This document shows, piece by piece, positions 7,819-16,367 of a DNA stretch of 26,198 nucleotides. Origin of the DNA: a virus; the IMG/VR virus record IMGVR_UViG_3300018410_000040, positions 1 to 26,198 of that record; one strand, given 5' to 3'. Made by a program: the position numbers and the translations under genes. Every line of letters starts with the position of its first letter. Position 1 is the stretch's first letter. The notes under the pieces are model-generated. The model was given only the letters and a program-made list of their open reading frames with translations, was not told the DNA's origin and did not search any database.

Positions 7819-7835
7819 TTTTATTTTTATATATT
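7819..7835 (-). promoter_or_regulatory. Phage late-type promoter element, exact 17-mer copy
   Basis: On the minus strand the sequence reads AATATATAAAAATAAAA, identical to the elements at 23070-23086 and 26175-26191. It lies 10 nt before the start of the 209-aa gene and overlaps the last codon of the upstream fibre-like gene. The position before a structural gene and the conservation support a phage-specific promoter. Confidence 0.6.
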
Positions 7836-10797
7836 AATAATTATAATTTATATTTTCATTATTATTAGTTATTAAATTATCACCACTAACAGTTATCAAA
7901 TTATAAGTTTCATTACTATATACAAATTTGTTTTTTATAACATGTTTTGTTCTATGACCAGATATAATTGTATCATCTGTATATAGATTTTCAGGAAATA
8001 GTATATTTGGCATTGGTATATAAAATTGATAAAACCATGTTATCCAATATTCTAAATGTGTTTCAATATAAGTATCAGTAGTATTATCTAAATTAATAGA
8101 TAAATTATTATTAGTAGAATCTTTTATATCTATAGATGTTGGATATGTTGAATATACTTTATTATTAAAATCATTTATTCCAGTTGGATTAAAATTACAA
8201 TTAGTAATAGTATAATCTAAAATGGCATCAGTAATTGAATCTCTTTTTATAATTACTAAACGTTCTACTTCAATAAATGAATTTAATACTGTGGTAGCTA
8301 AATTATTATTATAATCTACAAATACATTATTAAGCCTTAATTTAAATTTAGATATACCAGATGGAACACTAATAGGTGACACAATACCATCATTATTATG
8401 TATATTAGTAATATCTGGACCTATATTTGTATTTAATTCTAACCATATATTAGTATCAATATTAGGTTCATTTAAAGTATAATCTGGAAAATATGGACGT
8501 GTTTTATTAATAGTATTTATACTTGTTGTAATATATATAGGTCTATTATTTGTTGTAAAATACGTATAATTTGGATTTGTATATATTACAGTATCAGGAA
8601 CACCAGTAAGATCACTTTTAGTTATAGATGGATCATCATATGCTAGTCCTGGAAAAGTTGTACTTGTACCTGTTATATAATATACAGATTTATTTGTTAA
8701 TTTAGTTACCATTTCTGTATCTGAATTAGTATATGGATTAGAACCATATAAAATTCTTATACCTGAAACATTATCTCGTTCCCATGTTGATATAGGTGCG
8801 GTATATTTAGCATCATATTCTTGTATAATAGCTATTTGTGTATCGAATTCAGTTAGATCAATAACGTTATTTGAATTAACATTAAATAAATTTGGTACAT
8901 CAAATTTTAAAGTATATTTACCACCAGTAGATGATGTTATTTTATGTTGTGAATTATAATATCCTTGAGTACCAAATAATATAATTCTATTAATATTATC
9001 TGAAATAGAATTATTAGTTCCTACTATAAATTTAGTTTTTCTCTTTCCTAAATATGATACTTCTTTTATTTCATTATTCAATAATATATCTGTAGGACCA
9101 ATAAAATTTATTTTTATTTTATCCCAAAACACATTATCTTTTATTTTAGAACCATCATTTAATGTACTATTATAAATAAATGTATTTTGCTCATCATTAG
9201 ATACTACTGAATTTGATATTGTAGAATTTAATATTAATCCATTAATAATTTCACTATCACTAATATTTCCTTTAATCGTTGTTTTAACATCTATATGTGC
9301 TCCAGATATTATTTTATTAGGTATAGTTTCATCTGAATAAGTGTAAAATAAATTATATGTATTTTTCATAAAAACAGGTTCATTATATGAACCTATAATA
9401 TCAGTATTATTATATCCTACATTATTATAATATCCTGTATTTATTTCACTATTTTCACAACGAATAAAATCATTAATATTAATGCTATAATCACATATAG
9501 CATATGTTGATATTTTAGAAAAATTAAAGAATGTTTCTTCTGACCAATATGTATTAGATTTTTTATGTATTTTAAAATTAGAAAAATCTAATGAATTTAT
9601 ATCATTATCTAAAATATATTGATCCCAATCTATATCACTAAAATCCGGTAATTCTATTTCAATATATGCCGAATCAATATCACCAAATGTATAATATGCA
9701 TCAATTAAATTAAAATCATTAACGCTATTTAAAATATCAAAATTTAAACTATTTTTAATACCAAACATTATATATGGTACAGCTAAAGTTAATACTTTAT
9801 TAGCTAAAAAATCATATCCTACATTCAATTTAAAACCGTTATATCCATCAACACTTGTAGTTGTATATTCAGCATTTAATACTTTTATATCTATAAATGT
9901 ATTTACATTACTATTATATGTATTGAACACATCTGATACATTTAAATCAAAAATATCAGAATTATTAATACTAACACTATACATTAATAATTCTGATTTA
10001 ATTTCATTAGATCCATATTTACCACCAAAAATATTAGTATTTATGATATAAATATCATTTGTACCTGAAAATACACCATTATTAATAGTTAATTGAGTAT
10101 CTATTTTTTGTGTAAATTTATCAAATATATTATATCCATATGTTTTATTATTAATACTTATATTTTTTGTATAAGTACTAAATGGATTTGTTAAACTAAT
10201 TGATGAATCTTCTTTAATTCCTATTTCAGTTATTAATGATTGTGATGTATCTGTTTTAGAATTAATAGTACATCCATTAGAAATAATATTAACACCAATC
10301 ATATGATTAATAATAATATTACTTTGTGTATATGGCCAACCATTAAGATTTATAGGTAAATTATATGTACCATAAACACCATTATTAATTATATTTTTAT
10401 TTATAGTTCCTGATGAAAATATAACTTTACTTACATATACTGATTTATATAAATCATCATTTAAATAATTATTATATGCTAAATTTACTGTATCTTGTGG
10501 ATTTCCAAATTTATTCAATAAAACACCATACGGATAAATTAAATCTATTTCTTCTATATCATAATCTATTATAAATGAATTATTTATAGAATTTACATTT
10601 AATATTTTATATCCTTTTTTTGTTTTATTAAATATTCCTTCACTTTTTAAAAGATTTTGTGTATTGTCAAAATAACCACCACTTATATAAACATAATCAC
10701 CTATATTAAAATCATGAGTTAATTCAGTAAATAATTGTAATTTAGAATTAACTGATTTACTATAATTTAATAGTTTAAGAGATTTATTAGATGCCAT
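7834..10797 (-). CDS. Large tail-fibre/adhesin-like protein, 987 aa
   Basis: A 987-residue protein very rich in Asn, Ser, Thr, Ile and Tyr, poor in Cys, with many short strands and repeated N-I/N-G turns (for example IINNGVYG; SEIINGLILNSTISNSVVS around residues 500-520), a pattern typical of beta-helical or beta-rich phage fibres and receptor-binding proteins. The N-terminal 60 residues include FNIGDYVYISGGYFD, a short barrel-like domain. I see no signal peptide, peptidase or lyase active site. Its placement with a second beta-rich gene downstream suggests the two build an adsorption appendage. It is next to the HNH endonuclease gene, and the AATATATATTT directly before its ATG is too close to be a normal promoter. 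No homologous family is recognised by name. Confidence 0.6.
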   Translation of the reverse strand: MASNKSLKLLNYSKSVNSKLQLFTELTHDFNIGDYVYISGGYFDNTQNLLKSEGIFNKTKKGYKILNVNSINNSFIIDYDIEEIDLIYPYGVLLNKFGNPQDTVNLAYNNYLNDDLYKSVYVSKVIFSSGTINKNIINNGVYGTYNLPINLNGWPYTQSNIIINHMIGVNIISNGCTINSKTDTSQSLITEIGIKEDSSISLTNPFSTYTKNISINNKTYGYNIFDKFTQKIDTQLTINNGVFSGTNDIYIINTNIFGGKYGSNEIKSELLMYSVSINNSDIFDLNVSDVFNTYNSNVNTFIDIKVLNAEYTTTSVDGYNGFKLNVGYDFLANKVLTLAVPYIMFGIKNSLNFDILNSVNDFNLIDAYYTFGDIDSAYIEIELPDFSDIDWDQYILDNDINSLDFSNFKIHKKSNTYWSEETFFNFSKISTYAICDYSININDFIRCENSEINTGYYNNVGYNNTDIIGSYNEPVFMKNTYNLFYTYSDETIPNKIISGAHIDVKTTIKGNISDSEIINGLILNSTISNSVVSNDEQNTFIYNSTLNDGSKIKDNVFWDKIKINFIGPTDILLNNEIKEVSYLGKRKTKFIVGTNNSISDNINRIILFGTQGYYNSQHKITSSTGGKYTLKFDVPNLFNVNSNNVIDLTEFDTQIAIIQEYDAKYTAPISTWERDNVSGIRILYGSNPYTNSDTEMVTKLTNKSVYYITGTSTTFPGLAYDDPSITKSDLTGVPDTVIYTNPNYTYFTTNNRPIYITTSINTINKTRPYFPDYTLNEPNIDTNIWLELNTNIGPDITNIHNNDGIVSPISVPSGISKFKLRLNNVFVDYNNNLATTVLNSFIEVERLVIIKRDSITDAILDYTITNCNFNPTGINDFNNKVYSTYPTSIDIKDSTNNNLSINLDNTTDTYIETHLEYWITWFYQFYIPMPNILFPENLYTDDTIISGHRTKHVIKNKFVYSNETYNLITVSGDNLITNNNENINYNY

Positions 10798-10841
10798 GAA
10801 ATATATATTAAAAATCTCAGTTATTAACTAACTTGGATTTT

Positions 10842-11225
10842 TTAATATGTATTTCCTTTTTCGTGGTTACATGTATAACACATTACTTGGTAATTAGACA
10901 TTATATTTTTACCACCTTTAGATTTTGGTATGATATGATCTTTAGTAAATAAAAGTTCTTTTCCATATATATCATATCCGTATAGATTAAAATGATATGT
11001 CTTGTCATGTTGATGTTTTTCTTTTCTAAAGAAAACACCATTATTTTTACAGTTAACACAAGTTACACCATCACGTTTAAATAATCTATATCTTTGTGAT
11101 TCCATTTTCATTAAATCACCATCAAAGATAACATAATGTTTTTCTCCTGTATATGGAATTACATTATCTAAAACTTCATTAATAGTATATGATTCTTTTA
11201 TATCTATTTTTTTTAAATTACTCAT
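10842..11225 (-). CDS. HNH endonuclease
   Basis: A 127-aa protein with a zinc-stabilised HNH (beta-beta-alpha metal) nuclease at its C-terminus. It shows C56-x2-C59 (CVNC), then TKDHIIPKSKGGKN with D96-H97, the conserved N111, and C116-x2-C119 followed by NH (CYTCNHEKGN). The order C-C, DH, N, C-C-N-H is that of standard HNH endonucleases. Residues 1-50 form a short N-terminal extension with a possible strand region (KHYVIFDGDLMKM). Its ATG overlaps the stop of the RpoD-like sigma gene as ATGA, so it is translated together with the sigma factor. A free-standing homing-type nuclease or a DNA-processing enzyme are both possible. Confidence 0.82.
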   Translation of the reverse strand: MSNLKKIDIKESYTINEVLDNVIPYTGEKHYVIFDGDLMKMESQRYRLFKRDGVTCVNCKNNGVFFRKEKHQHDKTYHFNLYGYDIYGKELLFTKDHIIPKSKGGKNIMSNYQVMCYTCNHEKGNTY

Positions 11226-12196
11226 AATGAATATTTTAATATTAAATTTTTACTATATTCATTATTTTTTTTTATTAAATTATCGGATATTTTTTTATTG
11301 TAATTATTTCTTTCAATATCTCTAATTTCATTTTTTGATAATGTAATATCAATATTATTATAATTTCTTAATTTTATTTTTAATTTTCTAAAAATTTTAT
11401 TTAAAACTGGTTTAAAATTAGAATAATTGATATTAAATTTATCAGATATTTCTTTTTTAGATAAAATATCTCTATCAAAAATTCCAAAATATGATATTAT
11501 AATTTCTCTATCTGTATATGATAACTCTGATATGGCATTTTGAATAATATCTTTTTTTTCATTTATCAATAATACATCCATAGGTGTTTTTGAATCTGAA
11601 CTAATTAAATTTCCTAATTCTTCATCACTATCATTAAACACATCATTTAATGATTTAATATTTTCAGTAGATTTAATATATTCATATCCTATTATTTCAT
11701 TTTTTTTATAATATTCATCTAAATATGGTTTTACATTAGATGTACTATATAATTGTTCTAATTCATTTATTTTTTTATTTATAGAAGATAATAAAGTTAT
11801 TTTATTTGATGGTAATCTAATAGATCGTCCATTTTTAGTTATATATGCTAAAATAGATTGTCTGATCCACCACACGGCGTAAGATATAAATTTAAAACCA
11901 TGAGTACTATTAAATAAATTAACAGCTTTAATTAATCCAATATTTCCTTCATTAATTAAATCTTCTAATTCTATACCTTTAATATATTGATATTGTTTAG
12001 CAACCGAAATAACAAATCTTGTATTATGCCTAATTATTTTTATTTTAGAATTTTCACAATTATTTTCTTTTATATTTTTAAATAATTCTTCTTCATTAAA
12101 TGATATATCATTAATAGAATAAATATCTTTAAAATATCTAGATATATTATTTGTTTTTTTAGATAATATATTTGTTCCTATTTTTAATTGTCGCAT
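11222..12196 (-). CDS. RpoD-like sigma factor of Bacteroidota type, phage-encoded
   Basis: A 324-aa sigma-70 protein. It begins MRQLKI and continues with RHNTRFVISVAKQYQ (56-70), DLINEGNIGLIKAV (79-92) and FKFISYAVWWIRQSI (101-115), which is close to the region 1.2-2.4 text of the Bacteroidota housekeeping sigma. Region 3 is present but diverged (120-210). Region 4 (about 215-275) is recognisable (ISELSYTDREIIISYFGI; LSKKEISDKFNI). However, the recognition helix, which in the host factor reads close to TRERVRQIKEKAIRRLK, here reads NYSNFKPVLNKIFRKLK. About 45 extra residues follow region 4. It should compete with the host sigma and probably reads a different upstream element. It ends with TGA in an ATGA overlap with the HNH gene, and its leader carries a 28-bp hairpin. 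Confidence 0.87.
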   Translation of the reverse strand: MRQLKIGTNILSKKTNNISRYFKDIYSINDISFNEEELFKNIKENNCENSKIKIIRHNTRFVISVAKQYQYIKGIELEDLINEGNIGLIKAVNLFNSTHGFKFISYAVWWIRQSILAYITKNGRSIRLPSNKITLLSSINKKINELEQLYSTSNVKPYLDEYYKKNEIIGYEYIKSTENIKSLNDVFNDSDEELGNLISSDSKTPMDVLLINEKKDIIQNAISELSYTDREIIISYFGIFDRDILSKKEISDKFNINYSNFKPVLNKIFRKLKIKLRNYNNIDITLSKNEIRDIERNNYNKKISDNLIKKNNEYSKNLILKYSL

Positions 12197-12214
12197 AATA
12201 TGTTTTTAATATGT

Positions 12215-12276
12215 TTTAAGAGTGTTTAATACTTATTTAATATAATCTTATTAAATAAGTATTAAACACTCTTAAA
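12215..12276. repeat. 28-bp perfect inverted repeat (hairpin) before the sigma gene
   Basis: Arms 12215-12242 and 12249-12276 are perfectly complementary over 28 bp around the 6-nt loop TAATCT. The hairpin lies between two minus-strand genes, only 18 nt before the ATG of the RpoD-like sigma gene. No T run follows it on either strand, unlike the terminators elsewhere in this window. It could be an RNase III site, a translation-control element of the sigma mRNA, a protein-binding cruciform, or a terminator of unusual form. Confidence 0.85.
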
Positions 12277-12324
12277 CTCATTAATTTTAATACAATTATA
12301 TATATATATTATTAATAATAAAAA

Positions 12325-12660
12325 TTATTTATTTTCTTCTTCTAGAAATTGTGAAGGTGTAAAATTAATACCAATTTTTTTTGCACTATTAATTAAAAAA
12401 ATTACAATAAATGTAGAACCAGGAATTGGAATAATACATAAAGAACCAATTCCAACCATTTTCAAATTATCAACAACAATAGTTCTAATCAATAATGCTT
12501 CATCTTTACTGATTTTTTTTGTTTTACTATATTTAATAAGAATATTTTTCAATTCTTTATTTAACATAATTTGTTTCTTAAATTTAATAAAAAATAAAAT
12601 AAAACTAGCTTTATTTTTTTCTAATAATTTAATAGACCAATTTTTTGCTAATGAAATCAT
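12325..12660 (-). CDS. Small LETM1-like membrane-associated protein, 111 aa
   Basis: The C-terminal two thirds (about residues 33-108) run as follows: a Lys-rich helix, KDEALLIRTIVVDNLKMVGIG, a hydrophobic Pro-rich turn IIPIPGSTFIVIFLINSAKKIGI, then TPSQFLEE. This resembles the short LETM1-like domain proteins of Bacteroidota and their phages, which end in a conserved Pro-Ser-x-Phe. Residues 19-28 and 72-90 are hydrophobic and may insert in the membrane. The function is unknown in bacteria. The first ATG is used because a TAnnTTTG promoter lies 12 nt before it; an internal ATG at 12567 would give a shorter 80-residue protein containing the full LETM1-like part. Family assignment is from motif shape only. 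Confidence 0.55.
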   Translation of the reverse strand: MISLAKNWSIKLLEKNKASFILFFIKFKKQIMLNKELKNILIKYSKTKKISKDEALLIRTIVVDNLKMVGIGSLCIIPIPGSTFIVIFLINSAKKIGINFTPSQFLEEENK

Positions 12661-12672
12661 ATTTTTTTTTTA

Positions 12673-12680
12673 CAAATATA
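12673..12680 (-). promoter_or_regulatory. Bacteroidota-type -7 promoter element, minus strand
   Basis: The minus strand reads TATATTTG, an exact TAnnTTTG match, followed by an A run and the ATG at 12660. The spacing implies a leader of only a few nucleotides. No TTG is seen at the normal -33 distance. Confidence 0.65.
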
Positions 12681-12864
12681 ATAAAATATTTTTAAACATA
12701 ATTAATAATTTATAAATATTTTATTTTTTTTTTTACTATATATCATATGTGGTCAAAAAACTTATTAACAATTATTAAACTTTTCTAATTTTCTAGTATA
12801 TAAGCAATTTTTATTTTTAAATTATAAAATTATATGAAAAATAAAAATAAAATATATACATTAT
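12681..12864. promoter_or_regulatory. Divergent regulatory gap before the virion gene block
   Basis: Non-coding, AT-rich stretch between the LETM1-like gene and the 596-aa structural gene. It contains a T run at about 12724-12735 and, near the plus-strand gene, A-rich leader sequence with AATTATAAAATTATATG-like text. I find no exact copy of either promoter element for the plus strand. Two ATG frames inside it are shorter than 16 codons and are not credible. Confidence 0.4.
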
Positions 12865-14655
12865 ATGGCAACAAATTCTAGATTTATACAAGTACATCAA
12901 GATGTACTTATCGAATATATACAAGATGATCAATTTTATTATGAAGAAGATTATTCTATAATAAATGATATTAAAAATAATACTAATTTTTTCTCATTTT
13001 CTAAAGATATTTCTGATACGACTAATTATAACAAATTACCTAAACAATTATATTTAATAGATAAATTAATAAATAAATATGGTATATCTGATCCAGATAA
13101 TAAAACATTTTTACAGGAAAGTAAATTTGTAAATAATCAACCAATAATTTATGATAAAGTAAAAATATGGTTTCCTATTCATTATACTTTTCCTAATAAT
13201 ATAGGATTTTATCTTAGAACATATACAGGTGGCTATAATAGTGATAAATATTTTGATTTATCTAATTTTTATCTTGACACATCAATTCCTAGTGATTTTA
13301 ATTTGATTGATATAGAAGCTAAAGCGTTTAATATGAATGGTAAATTATGGGGTAAAAGTATAACACTTTATATTCCGTCTATATATAATGAATCAAGAAA
13401 ACGAATTGGATCTTTACCAACGGCTGGTACTATTAATTATAATTTAACAGGTGGTATAGGATTATCACAAACTAGTCCTGTTTATTTTGATTTTAGATTT
13501 TTATATAAAAAAAATACAATATTAAATGAAATAACATATAATAGTCAACCAGAATTAATAACATCATTATCACAATCTCCAGAATTTAACACTTTAGGTG
13601 TAGAAATTAAAGCAGCTTCAGATGGTGATTATTTTACTATCAATGGTTTATATAATGGAAATATTGGAGAATTCGATATATTTATGAATACATTAAAGGA
13701 AAGTGGTCGTCCTAGTTATATTATTTTTACTTTATCTAAATATGAAGATAATATTTTACAAGATACTATAGATTATTACGTTTATGAAAATTTTTTAACT
13801 AAAATAGATTATAGACCGGTATTTAAATATACTAATACAATAGCGTCATTAAGAGTAGATTTAAAATTATACGGATTAGATGATTCATCATATATTACTA
13901 AAACTACTGAAATATCAATTATAGGTAATGAAGTATCTAAATATGGAAAAGTATTAACTTCTATAAATATATCTAAATCAATAAAACCAAAATTATATAA
14001 TTCTAAACCAGTTCAAATTAATTTACCATCTAATGAAATAATTAATTCACATTTAAAAAGAAAATCACAAAAAAAATTAGAAATACGTTATGTACCATAT
14101 CCAGTATTAATGGATGTACATAATGTTGTAGCTAGTGATGTTACTAATAATAGTAATTTTTTAGGATTAGGTGAATTAGAATTATATATTAAACCATTTG
14201 ATAATGTTATAAAAATAGCTATTTATAAAAATGTAAATAATATAATAACACCCTTTGAAATACCTACAAATAATACTATAGTTAATTTGGTTTTTAGAAC
14301 TGATTATAAAGAAATTAGAATTCCTTTATATTTAGAATCTAATGAAGTTGATTTAATAAATGGTATTTTAATTTTTAAAATATTATCAACTAATATACAA
14401 ATATTAAATGAAATATATAAAAATAATAATTTATTTTATATAACATTATCAACAAATGGTATAGAAACAAGTATTTATGATGGAAAATTTACATTAAATA
14501 CTAAAAAACCATCTAGTACAACAACAACAACAACATCAGATACATTTAGTGGTACTAAAATAATAAATAATAAAATAACTAATGTATTATCAAATGAATC
14601 AAAATTAAAAATTAATAGTACATTATTATCAATTTTAAAAAATAAAATAAAATAA
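12865..14655 (+). CDS. Probable virion structural protein, 596 aa
   Basis: Not recognised by name. It is beta-rich, with Asn, Ser, Thr, Ile and Tyr, and lacks membrane or enzyme motifs. The N-terminal 100 residues are mixed helix and acidic. The middle contains strand-turn repeats such as SLPTAGTINYNLTGGIGLSQ. A Ser/Thr linker (about 550-560, STTTTTTSDT, encoded by a CAA repeat near 14516-14540) precedes a basic helical tail. It opens the plus-strand virion block, and its TAA overlaps the ATG of the tube-fold protein, so the two are made together; a baseplate, neck or tail-completion protein is likely. Confidence 0.6.
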   Translation: MATNSRFIQVHQDVLIEYIQDDQFYYEEDYSIINDIKNNTNFFSFSKDISDTTNYNKLPKQLYLIDKLINKYGISDPDNKTFLQESKFVNNQPIIYDKVKIWFPIHYTFPNNIGFYLRTYTGGYNSDKYFDLSNFYLDTSIPSDFNLIDIEAKAFNMNGKLWGKSITLYIPSIYNESRKRIGSLPTAGTINYNLTGGIGLSQTSPVYFDFRFLYKKNTILNEITYNSQPELITSLSQSPEFNTLGVEIKAASDGDYFTINGLYNGNIGEFDIFMNTLKESGRPSYIIFTLSKYEDNILQDTIDYYVYENFLTKIDYRPVFKYTNTIASLRVDLKLYGLDDSSYITKTTEISIIGNEVSKYGKVLTSINISKSIKPKLYNSKPVQINLPSNEIINSHLKRKSQKKLEIRYVPYPVLMDVHNVVASDVTNNSNFLGLGELELYIKPFDNVIKIAIYKNVNNIITPFEIPTNNTIVNLVFRTDYKEIRIPLYLESNEVDLINGILIFKILSTNIQILNEIYKNNNLFYITLSTNGIETSIYDGKFTLNTKKPSSTTTTTTSDTFSGTKIINNKITNVLSNESKLKINSTLLSILKNKIK

Positions 14656-15236
14656 TGAATAATTTAACAACATTAAACAATCAATTCCATTTTAATTTAC
14701 CTTCAGATTTTGTACCTGAAAAATTAGAAGAAAGATATTTAGATTTATTAGGTGCTAAACGTAAATTATATCCTAGAGTAATAGATTTTATAAATTCAAC
14801 TATACAATCTGTTAGTTTTCCCGGTATAAATTTTCCAACGACATCTAACCCACAAAATTTAAGAAGAAAACAAATTAAATGGAAAACTGTAGGTAATATT
14901 TATGATTTATTCGATGATAGTATAACTGTTACGTTTTTAAATGTAGATTCAAATTTAAATTATTTAATAATGTTAGATATATTAACTAATCATTATTTAA
15001 ATGTAGATAAATCATATGATGAAAATATAATTATAACTGTAGTGGATGAAAATAAAAATGCTTTATATCATATACAATTTAGAGATGTTATATGGACTGG
15101 ATTAAGTGATAACTTATTATCATTCAATGATCAAACTATTTCTACAAAAACTTTTACTGGTACTTTTACTTATAATTTTTTAGATTTTCAATATGTAAAA
15201 GATAAAGTAGATTTAATTTCCGATAATAAATATTAA
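14655..15236 (+). CDS. Tail-tube-fold protein (T4 gp19/gp54-like)
   Basis: A 193-aa protein with the layout of contractile-tail tube-fold proteins. An N-terminal helix is followed by INSTIQSVSFPGINFP (about 46-61, the I-x-S-V-x-F-P-G pattern), then FDDSITVTFLNVDSNLNYLIMLDIL (beta-hairpin and helix), IIITVVDENKNALYHIQFRDVIWTGLS, and a C-terminal TFTGTFTYNFLDFQYV strand. In T4 the same fold serves the tube (gp19) and tube-like baseplate proteins gp48 and gp54. It lies upstream of the sheath by about 4 kb and beside a probable baseplate gene, so a baseplate or tube-initiator role is at least as likely as the main tube. The overlap with the 596-aa gene is one base. Confidence 0.6.
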   Translation: MNNLTTLNNQFHFNLPSDFVPEKLEERYLDLLGAKRKLYPRVIDFINSTIQSVSFPGINFPTTSNPQNLRRKQIKWKTVGNIYDLFDDSITVTFLNVDSNLNYLIMLDILTNHYLNVDKSYDENIIITVVDENKNALYHIQFRDVIWTGLSDNLLSFNDQTISTKTFTGTFTYNFLDFQYVKDKVDLISDNKY

Positions 15237-15281
15237 ACTTTTTTATTTATTTGGTTTATAATTATTATAAATTAAATAATT

Positions 15282-16367
15282 ATGACAAAAACAGGAACAG
15301 GAACAAATTTAGGATTTGAAATTGAAGATAATTCAGTATTCGCTAAAGTTTATTCAGAGTATGAAAAAAATAATACTATTTTTAATGAAAATAATATTAT
15401 AGGTGTTGGACAACAAGTAGTAGGAGTTATCCAATCAATTAATGATAAATACGCTTTAATTGATTTTGACTATAAAACAAATATTATAGTAGATATGGAT
15501 ATTACAGAAAAAATTATTATTGATGAATTATCAGTAGGAGATAATGTGGCATGTGTTATAACTGAGATTATAGATAATAAACAAGGATTTACTATTAAAG
15601 GTTCTTTACACCAAGTAAAAATGTTAAATATTGATAACTTTTTAAATTTAGCTGTAGAAAATAAAACAGTTTTAACTGGTACACCTATCGAATATAATGA
15701 ACATGGATATATTGTTTTAGTAAATATTAATGAAGAAAATATTGGATTATTTATGCCACATTTATTAACCGATGTTAATAAATTACCAGATCCAAATTCT
15801 ATAATTAATACAGAAATTGAATTTATTTTAGATAAATTTACAAAAGATAATAAAAATAATTTTATTGTTTCTAGAAAAAAATATCTAATGACTTTAATTA
15901 AAGAAGAAACAAAAAAATTAGTTGTTGGAGAATTATATGAAGGATTTATAACTGGTACTATAAATTACGGTATTTTTGTTCAATTTAAAACATGTTTAAC
16001 TTGTATGATCCATAAATCTAATTTAAGTGATATAGCTATTGATCTTTTAGAAAAAGGTGAATTACAAAATGGACAAAAAATAGAATTTTATATTAAAGAT
16101 ATTCAAGGTAAAAATATAAATGCAACTCAAGTATTTAGAGAATCATTATTAGATACTATACAAGTAAATGATATATTATTAGGAAAAGTATCAAGTATTA
16201 AACTTCCTGGTATATTAGTTGATTTAGATCATGAATCTAAAGGATTAATTCATGAAAATAAATTAAATGGAAAAACATTTAATTTAAATGACGAAATTAA
16301 AGTTTATGTAACTAAAATAGATAAAAATAAAAGACAAATAACTTTAGCATTATATGATGAACAATAA
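15282..16367 (+). CDS. Protein with four S1 RNA-binding domains (ribosomal protein S1-like)
   Basis: A 361-aa protein made of consecutive S1-type OB folds at about residues 43-108, 128-200, 215-285 and 297-357. The third is the clearest (GELYEGFITGTINYGIFVQF..CMIHKSNLSD) and the fourth keeps GKVSSIKLPGILVDLDHESKGLIHENKL with DKNKRQITLAL. The protein is shorter than a host S1 (usually six repeats). It should bind single-stranded RNA and could dock on the 30S subunit or act on phage mRNA. The 45-nt gap before it carries TTTATAATTATTATAAA (15255-15271), a near-palindromic AT element, and no Shine-Dalgarno sequence. The next gene overlaps its end by 14 nt. A polynucleotide phosphorylase or RNase fragment is unlikely, as no catalytic domain is present. 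Confidence 0.8.
   Translation: MTKTGTGTNLGFEIEDNSVFAKVYSEYEKNNTIFNENNIIGVGQQVVGVIQSINDKYALIDFDYKTNIIVDMDITEKIIIDELSVGDNVACVITEIIDNKQGFTIKGSLHQVKMLNIDNFLNLAVENKTVLTGTPIEYNEHGYIVLVNINEENIGLFMPHLLTDVNKLPDPNSIINTEIEFILDKFTKDNKNNFIVSRKKYLMTLIKEETKKLVVGELYEGFITGTINYGIFVQFKTCLTCMIHKSNLSDIAIDLLEKGELQNGQKIEFYIKDIQGKNINATQVFRESLLDTIQVNDILLGKVSSIKLPGILVDLDHESKGLIHENKLNGKTFNLNDEIKVYVTKIDKNKRQITLALYDEQ

Noticed and set aside
10802-10814. TTTTTAATATATA on the minus strand as a late promoter of the fibre gene
   Set aside because: It lies only 4 nt from the ATG and lacks the TAAAAATAAAA half; the spacing does not suit a promoter. The similar site at 4629-4640 has the same problem.
11222-11224. TGA as a recoded (non-stop) codon
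   Set aside because: TGA ends the sigma gene at a normal place in an ATGA overlap with the next start, so it acts as a stop; standard code 11 fits all genes.
12215-12276. Long hairpin as an ordinary intrinsic terminator
   Set aside because: No T run follows on either strand, while all other terminators in the window have one; kept as an unexplained structure instead.
12735-12790. Replication-origin-like segment with TTATTAACA
   Set aside because: Only loose likeness to a DnaA box, no repeated array, and no skew or iteron pattern visible.
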